A program made the translations under genes and the position numbers. 9,375 nt of DNA from Noviherbaspirillum sp. (lineage in GTDB: Bacteria > Pseudomonadota > Gammaproteobacteria > Burkholderiales > Burkholderiaceae): contig JAQGLQ010000019.1 of the NCBI GenBank assembly GCA_028292785.1, positions 1 through 9,375 of the forward strand, given 5' to 3'. This document shows positions 6,710-9,375 of the stretch, piece by piece (the first letter of the stretch is position 1; each line of letters starts with the position of its first letter). The notes under the pieces were generated by a model. The model was not told where the DNA came from. It did not search any database and saw nothing but the letters and a program-made list of their open reading frames with translations.

Positions 6710-7234
6710 TTAGTCGAGGACATCTGCAAGGAGCTGACCATCCATGCGACTATTGAAGAGGAATTATTCTATCCGGCTGCACGCGCGGCAATCAATGATA
6801 ACGAATTGATCAATGAAGCTGAGATCGAACATGCAGTGTTGAAATACCTGATACAGCAGTTGATGCCGGTGAACAAAAGTGATGAACGGTTCCTGGCAAA
6901 AGTGACGGTGTTGCGGGAATATACCAAGCACCATATGAACGACGAAGAGACGGAAGTCTTTCCCAAAGTAAAGCGGTCTAACCTTGATCTTTCAGCATTA
7001 GGCCGGCAGCTAGCGGACCGCAAAAAAGCACTCAGGGACCAACTGAAGACCCCTGAGCAAGTCATCGGGTTCGAGCCAGTAAAACTTTGTGGGAAAGGCG
7101 TAACGAGAGGACAGCGCGGGCACTATCCGGAATTTCGTGTGAAAGAGGTCTGGGTTACCGGAGGGCGTCGCAAACGAACGGGCGCTCCGTATTTTCAATC
7201 ATCAGGTCGGAGCGCTGGCGGCGAAATTCGGTGA
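6710..7234 (+). pseudogene. hemerythrin HHE-domain protein, 5'-truncated
   Basis: From about 6713 to 7070 the plus strand encodes the rear three quarters of a hemerythrin-like four-helix bundle, a family that binds a di-iron centre and O2 or related ligands. Visible are ICKELTIHATIEEELFYPA with its H and E ligands, EIEHAVLKYLIQQL, and YTKHHMNDEETEVFP with the HH-x4-E ligands, then a basic tail (ADRKKALRDQL). The first helix, with its D-H ligand pair (usually about 35-40 residues), is absent; the upstream frame is transposase sequence. After about 7070 the frame continues to TGA at 7232-7234 through sequence not typical of the family. No start codon with a ribosome binding site is present; the frame opens at a TTG near 6554. 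Probably non-functional, unless the fusion is expressed. Confidence 0.7.
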
Positions 7235-7299
7235 GGTTCATTCGATGGCACGGATAGGTTGAATCGGCATTTTTACGGCGGCGGCTTGGATCAACAAGA

Positions 7300-7745
7300 T
7301 CAGGTGCCGGCTCCCGCTTCGGTATTCGCGAGAAGATCAGGCATATGATCGATTTCGAGTGCTTCCTGGACTGAAACACCGAACCGTTGGAAGCCATGCG
7401 CTTGCTGAATCAGATTCCCCTTGCCACTATAGAGCTGTCCTACAGCTTTGTCGTACGAGTCTTTCGCGCTATCGAGCTGCTTGCCAACTGTCAGCATGCT
7501 TTGCAAAAGGGAGTTCAGTTTCTTGTATACCTTGGCCGCGCTTTCTGCAAATTTCGCCGTGCGCGCATTCTGTTCTTCAAAACGCCAGAGCTGGCGAACG
7601 ATGTTCAGACTCGTCAGTAATTAGTGGGCGTCGCCACCAGAATATTGTGTTGGATCGCGCGCTGAAACATGCTGTCGTCGGCGCGCAAGGCTTCGACGAA
7701 GGCTGGCTCGATCGGAATGAACATGAAGACCACCTCAGCTCTCTT
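7300..7745 (-). pseudogene. rmuC: rmuC 3' fragment with frameshift
   Basis: The C-terminal third of RmuC, a DNA-recombination/nuclease-like protein that limits inversions at short repeats. On the minus strand 7745-7618 gives EVVFMFIPIEPAFVEALRAD with QRAIQHNILVATPT, then a stop (TGA 7614-7616). In another frame the match resumes with LLTSLNIVRQLWRFEEQN, AAKVYKKLNSLLQSML, GKQLDSAKDSYDKAVGQLYS and KGNLIQQAHGFQRFGVSVQ to a TGA at 7300-7302. The break at about 7618-7625 fits loss of one base in the codon between ATPT and LLTSL. The upstream two thirds of the gene (usual length about 450-500 residues) are missing; a TGA at 7746-7748 bounds the recognisable part. The gene is dead, and a working copy is expected elsewhere. 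Confidence 0.85.
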
Positions 7746-7811
7746 TCAAAACTTTTATTGACAGCAAAGTCTTCAGCCGGTAAGTTTCAGGCCTTCAATA
7801 TATTCAGAATA

Positions 7812-7832
7812 GCGTTCCGTATACAGGAACGC
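7812..7832. repeat. inverted repeat GCGTTCC-N7-GGAACGC
   Basis: A perfect 7-bp inverted repeat around GTATACA. It has no T-run on either side that would make it a standard terminator. It lies in the 7746-8014 stretch that holds no gene between the rmuC fragment and the receptor gene. It may be an operator relic or a transcript hairpin. Confidence 0.4.
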
Positions 7833-7914
7833 ACGAATTCGATAAAAAAATAACGGCGGCTGAACATACCCGGTTCTGCAGAGCAGATGCACTGGACTGA
7901 ATGCTCAATCGGAA

Positions 7915-7942
7915 CCTCTAACAAATCGCAAATTGTTAGAGG
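7915..7942. promoter_or_regulatory. inverted repeat upstream of receptor gene, candidate operator or leader hairpin
   Basis: CCTCTAACAA-N8-TTGTTAGAGG is a perfect 10-bp inverted repeat ending 72 nt before the receptor start codon. No T-tract follows, so it is not a standard terminator. TTGTTA in the right arm (7933-7938) and AACAAT (7956-7961) with a 17-nt gap could form a weak promoter, in which case a protein on the repeat would overlap the -35 element. The function is inferred from symmetry and position only. Confidence 0.5.
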
Positions 7943-8014
7943 CACTGAGCCAAACAACAATGGAAGCCCGAGCACAGCATGCTGCGGCGTTTCCAGAGAC
8001 GAGGAGAGACATCC

Positions 8015-9031
8015 ATGACCATTGCTGCTCCAATGCTGCGGAGGTGTGCATTGCTGCGCGCAACCAGCCTGCGCCAGATACTTGCTTACGTCCTGCTCGC
8101 CGCTGCAATGACGCTTTCCCTGAATGCGAACGCACAGGACTATCCAAGCAAGCAGATCAAGCTCATCGTGCCATTCCAACCTGGCGGCGGCAACGATCGC
8201 GTGGCGCGCATCGTTGCGGAAAAGCTCAGGGCAAAATGGGGCCAACCGGTCATCATTGAAAACCGTGCCGGCGCCGGCGGCAACATCGGGTCGGACGTCG
8301 TCTTCAACGCCGCGCCCGACGGTTACACGCTATTGCTTACCGCGCCCGGACCGCTGGTCATTAACAAGAGCCTGTACGCCAAATTTCCGTTTGATCCGGA
8401 AGCATTTGTGCCAGTCTCCGTGATCGCGACCAGTTATGCGGTGCTCACCGTACATCCGAAAGTGCCTGCGGACAGCGTACGGCAATTGATCAACTACGCT
8501 AAAACCCATCCTGGCCAGCTCAATTTCGCTTCAAGCGGCGCCGGCGCGACCACGCATCTCGGTGCAGAGTTGTTTAAGTCCATGGCCGCCATCGATATGG
8601 TCCATATCCCATACAAGGGCACCGGCCCGGCACTCGCGGATCTGGTGAGCGGGCAGGTGGATTTGATGTTCATGGAAATCAGTTCAGTGCTGCCGCACAT
8701 TCGGGCTGGCAAATTGCGTGCGCTGGGCGTGGGCAGCGACAAGCGCAATCCCGTGCTTCCCGATGTTCCCCCTGTATCAGAGGTGTTGCCCGGATTTGTA
8801 TCGCAAGTCTGGTACGGCATGGTCGCGCCGCCAAAGACGCCGGCTGCGATCGCAAACAAGCTTTCCTCTGCGATTGCCGAAATACTGAAGCACCCCGATG
8901 TGGCGAAGCAGTTGCAAGACAACAGCATCGATGCGATCGGCAACACGCCGGCCGAAATGACGCAATTCATGAAGCAGGAGCGCGAGCGCTGGGGTAATTT
9001 GATTCGCGCCACCGGCACCCGGGTGGAGTAG
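8015..9031 (+). CDS. Bug/TctC-family tripartite tricarboxylate transporter receptor
   Basis: A 338-residue periplasmic solute-binding protein. The signal peptide has basic residues (LRR, RATSLR), a hydrophobic core (ILAYVLLAAAMTL, 22-34) and a probable cleavage after NANA at residue 40. The mature start QDYPSKQIKLIVPFQPGGGNDRVAR and the following ENRAGAGGNIG and PDGYTLLL are hallmarks of the Bug family, as are HIPYKGTGPALADLVSGQVDLMF and APPKTPAAIANKLSSAI. These receptors typically bind di- or tricarboxylates or aromatic acids. The start at 8015 is preceded by GAGGAG at good spacing; an ATG 12 codons earlier in frame lacks this. Membrane partners (TctA/TctB) are not present in the window, as is common for the many orphan Bug receptors of Burkholderiales. 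The gene looks intact. Confidence 0.95.
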   Translation: MTIAAPMLRRCALLRATSLRQILAYVLLAAAMTLSLNANAQDYPSKQIKLIVPFQPGGGNDRVARIVAEKLRAKWGQPVIIENRAGAGGNIGSDVVFNAAPDGYTLLLTAPGPLVINKSLYAKFPFDPEAFVPVSVIATSYAVLTVHPKVPADSVRQLINYAKTHPGQLNFASSGAGATTHLGAELFKSMAAIDMVHIPYKGTGPALADLVSGQVDLMFMEISSVLPHIRAGKLRALGVGSDKRNPVLPDVPPVSEVLPGFVSQVWYGMVAPPKTPAAIANKLSSAIAEILKHPDVAKQLQDNSIDAIGNTPAEMTQFMKQERERWGNLIRATGTRVE

Positions 9032-9041
9032 CCAGCCCACG

Positions 9042-9071
9042 CCGGCAATACGAACTGGCCGTATACGCCGG
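9042..9071 (+). terminator. possible hairpin just after the receptor gene
   Basis: CCGGC-A-ATACG / CGTAT-AC-GCCGG can fold into a bulged stem of 10 pairs with a 7-nt loop, starting 11 nt after the receptor stop. The following bases (ATACTATATTTG) are U-rich but not a clean tract. The stem also overlaps the start of the decayed receptor fragment, so the symmetry may be accidental. Confidence 0.3.
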
Positions 9072-9121
9072 ATACTATATTTGTGCCCATCTCCATGATT
9101 GCGGCCAGTTACGCGGTGCTG
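9053..9121 (+). pseudogene. fragment of a second Bug-family receptor gene
   Basis: In one frame this encodes NWPYTPDTIFVPISMIAASY followed by AVL, the segment that in the intact receptor reads FPFDPEAFVPVSVIATSYAVL. By hand alignment 9080-9121 matches 8405-8446 at 35 of 42 bases. Nothing else of the second receptor is recognisable before or after; the frame continues into unrelated sequence and stops at TGA 9185-9187. It is therefore a scrap of a diverged paralogue, either from a tandem pair or from recombination between receptor genes. Confidence 0.65.
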
Positions 9122-9126
9122 GCATC

Positions 9127-9320
9127 GCCGATGCGCATACCCGGTCGATCCGCGATTACGGCAAACCCGTCAGCATTTATCGAATGATCGAGGTCATGTC
9201 CCGCTATGGCATCCGCGGTGCGCTCGCATTGAATCGGGAACGGGCTGCGCCCATCCCGTATGGCTTGCCACCGGCCAGGAAATCATTGATCACTATTTGA
9301 AATCCGGCGCGACATTCTAG
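9127..9320 (+). pseudogene. polysaccharide deacetylase (PuuE/allantoinase-like) gene remnant
   Basis: Two pieces in different frames. From 9130 to about 9240: DAHTRSIRDYGKPVSIYRMI and EVMSRYGIRGALALNRE, which resembles the RDYGNRVG-x-WR and LD-x-(Y/H)-GIRATVALN segments of PuuE-type polysaccharide deacetylases. From about 9250 to TAG 9318-9320: PVWLATGQEIIDHYLKSGATF, like the C-terminal VWFATG-x-EI-x-x-(W/H)YL of the same family. The roughly 200 residues between, with the catalytic region, are gone, so the gene is an internally deleted relic. Confidence is moderate because both pieces are short. Confidence 0.55.
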
Positions 9321-9363
9321 CCGCGCTGCCAGACAACGTTGAATGCAAGGAGCAGAAGGATAA

Positions 9364-9375
9364 ATGGAAATCTCA
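9364..9375 (+). CDS. possible start of a further gene (4 codons)
   Basis: ATG at 9364-9366 follows AAGGAGCAGAAGGATAA, a plausible ribosome binding site, and the frame MEIS runs off the window. Too little is visible for a family call. Its place after receptor and deacetylase relics suggests another metabolic gene on the plus strand. Confidence 0.4.

Noticed and set aside
7155..7241. Short minus-strand frame starting MNLTEFRRQRSDLM with ERPFVCDAL, just downstream of the rmuC relic
   Set aside because: It looks slightly protein-like and could be the first 28 codons of a lost gene, but it is too short to assign and overlaps the tail of the hemerythrin frame.
1..9375. CRISPR arrays, tRNA or rRNA genes, toxin-antitoxin or phage-defence modules
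   Set aside because: No regularly spaced repeats, cloverleaf sequences or defence-type domains were found; the window is explained by catabolic, transport and relic genes.

Overview
The window looks like a chromosomal accessory region of a betaproteobacterium, most likely Burkholderiales. The reasons are a Bug/TctC-type tripartite tricarboxylate receptor plus a fragment of a second one, the style of the aromatic catabolic genes, and the moderately high GC of the intact genes. This placement is inferred from protein families; there is no rRNA or other marker to confirm it.

Left part (1-5875, all minus strand, transcribed right to left): a compact operon of seven genes. In order of transcription they are a FadR-type GntR regulator, a meta-cleavage-product hydrolase (alpha/beta fold), a Rieske ring-hydroxylating oxygenase alpha subunit, a BphC-type extradiol dioxygenase, a 4,5-dihydroxyphthalate-decarboxylase-like protein, an ABC permease of the SsuC/TauC type, and the start of its ATPase, which is cut by the window edge at the Walker A motif. 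Gaps are -16 to +41 nt, and there is an ATGA start/stop overlap between the extradiol dioxygenase and the decarboxylase-like gene. The content reads as import of an aromatic compound, ring hydroxylation, meta ring cleavage and hydrolysis of the cleavage product. No oxygenase beta subunit, ferredoxin/reductase or dihydrodiol dehydrogenase is present in the window, so the substrate cannot be named.

Control region (5876-6140): AT-rich and without a gene. It carries two near-identical perfect inverted repeats, AATTGGT-N2-ACCAATT, at 5920-5935 and 6054-6073. Their centres are 136 bp apart, close to 13 helical turns. They are good candidates for the operators of the GntR protein, possibly working by DNA looping.

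Middle part (6141-7978): a gene graveyard. It holds a minus-strand ORF of unknown function, a roughly 35-codon IS6-family transposase scrap running in frame into a 5'-truncated hemerythrin (HHE) domain, and the 3' third of rmuC on the minus strand with a frameshift. Two inverted repeats, at 7812-7832 and 7915-7942, lie before the next intact gene.

Right part (8015-9375, plus strand): one intact Bug-type periplasmic receptor with a signal peptide, followed by a short decayed piece of a second receptor gene fused to pieces of a polysaccharide-deacetylase (PuuE-like) gene. The final 12 bases appear to start another gene. I found no RNA genes, no CRISPR array and no complete insertion sequence.
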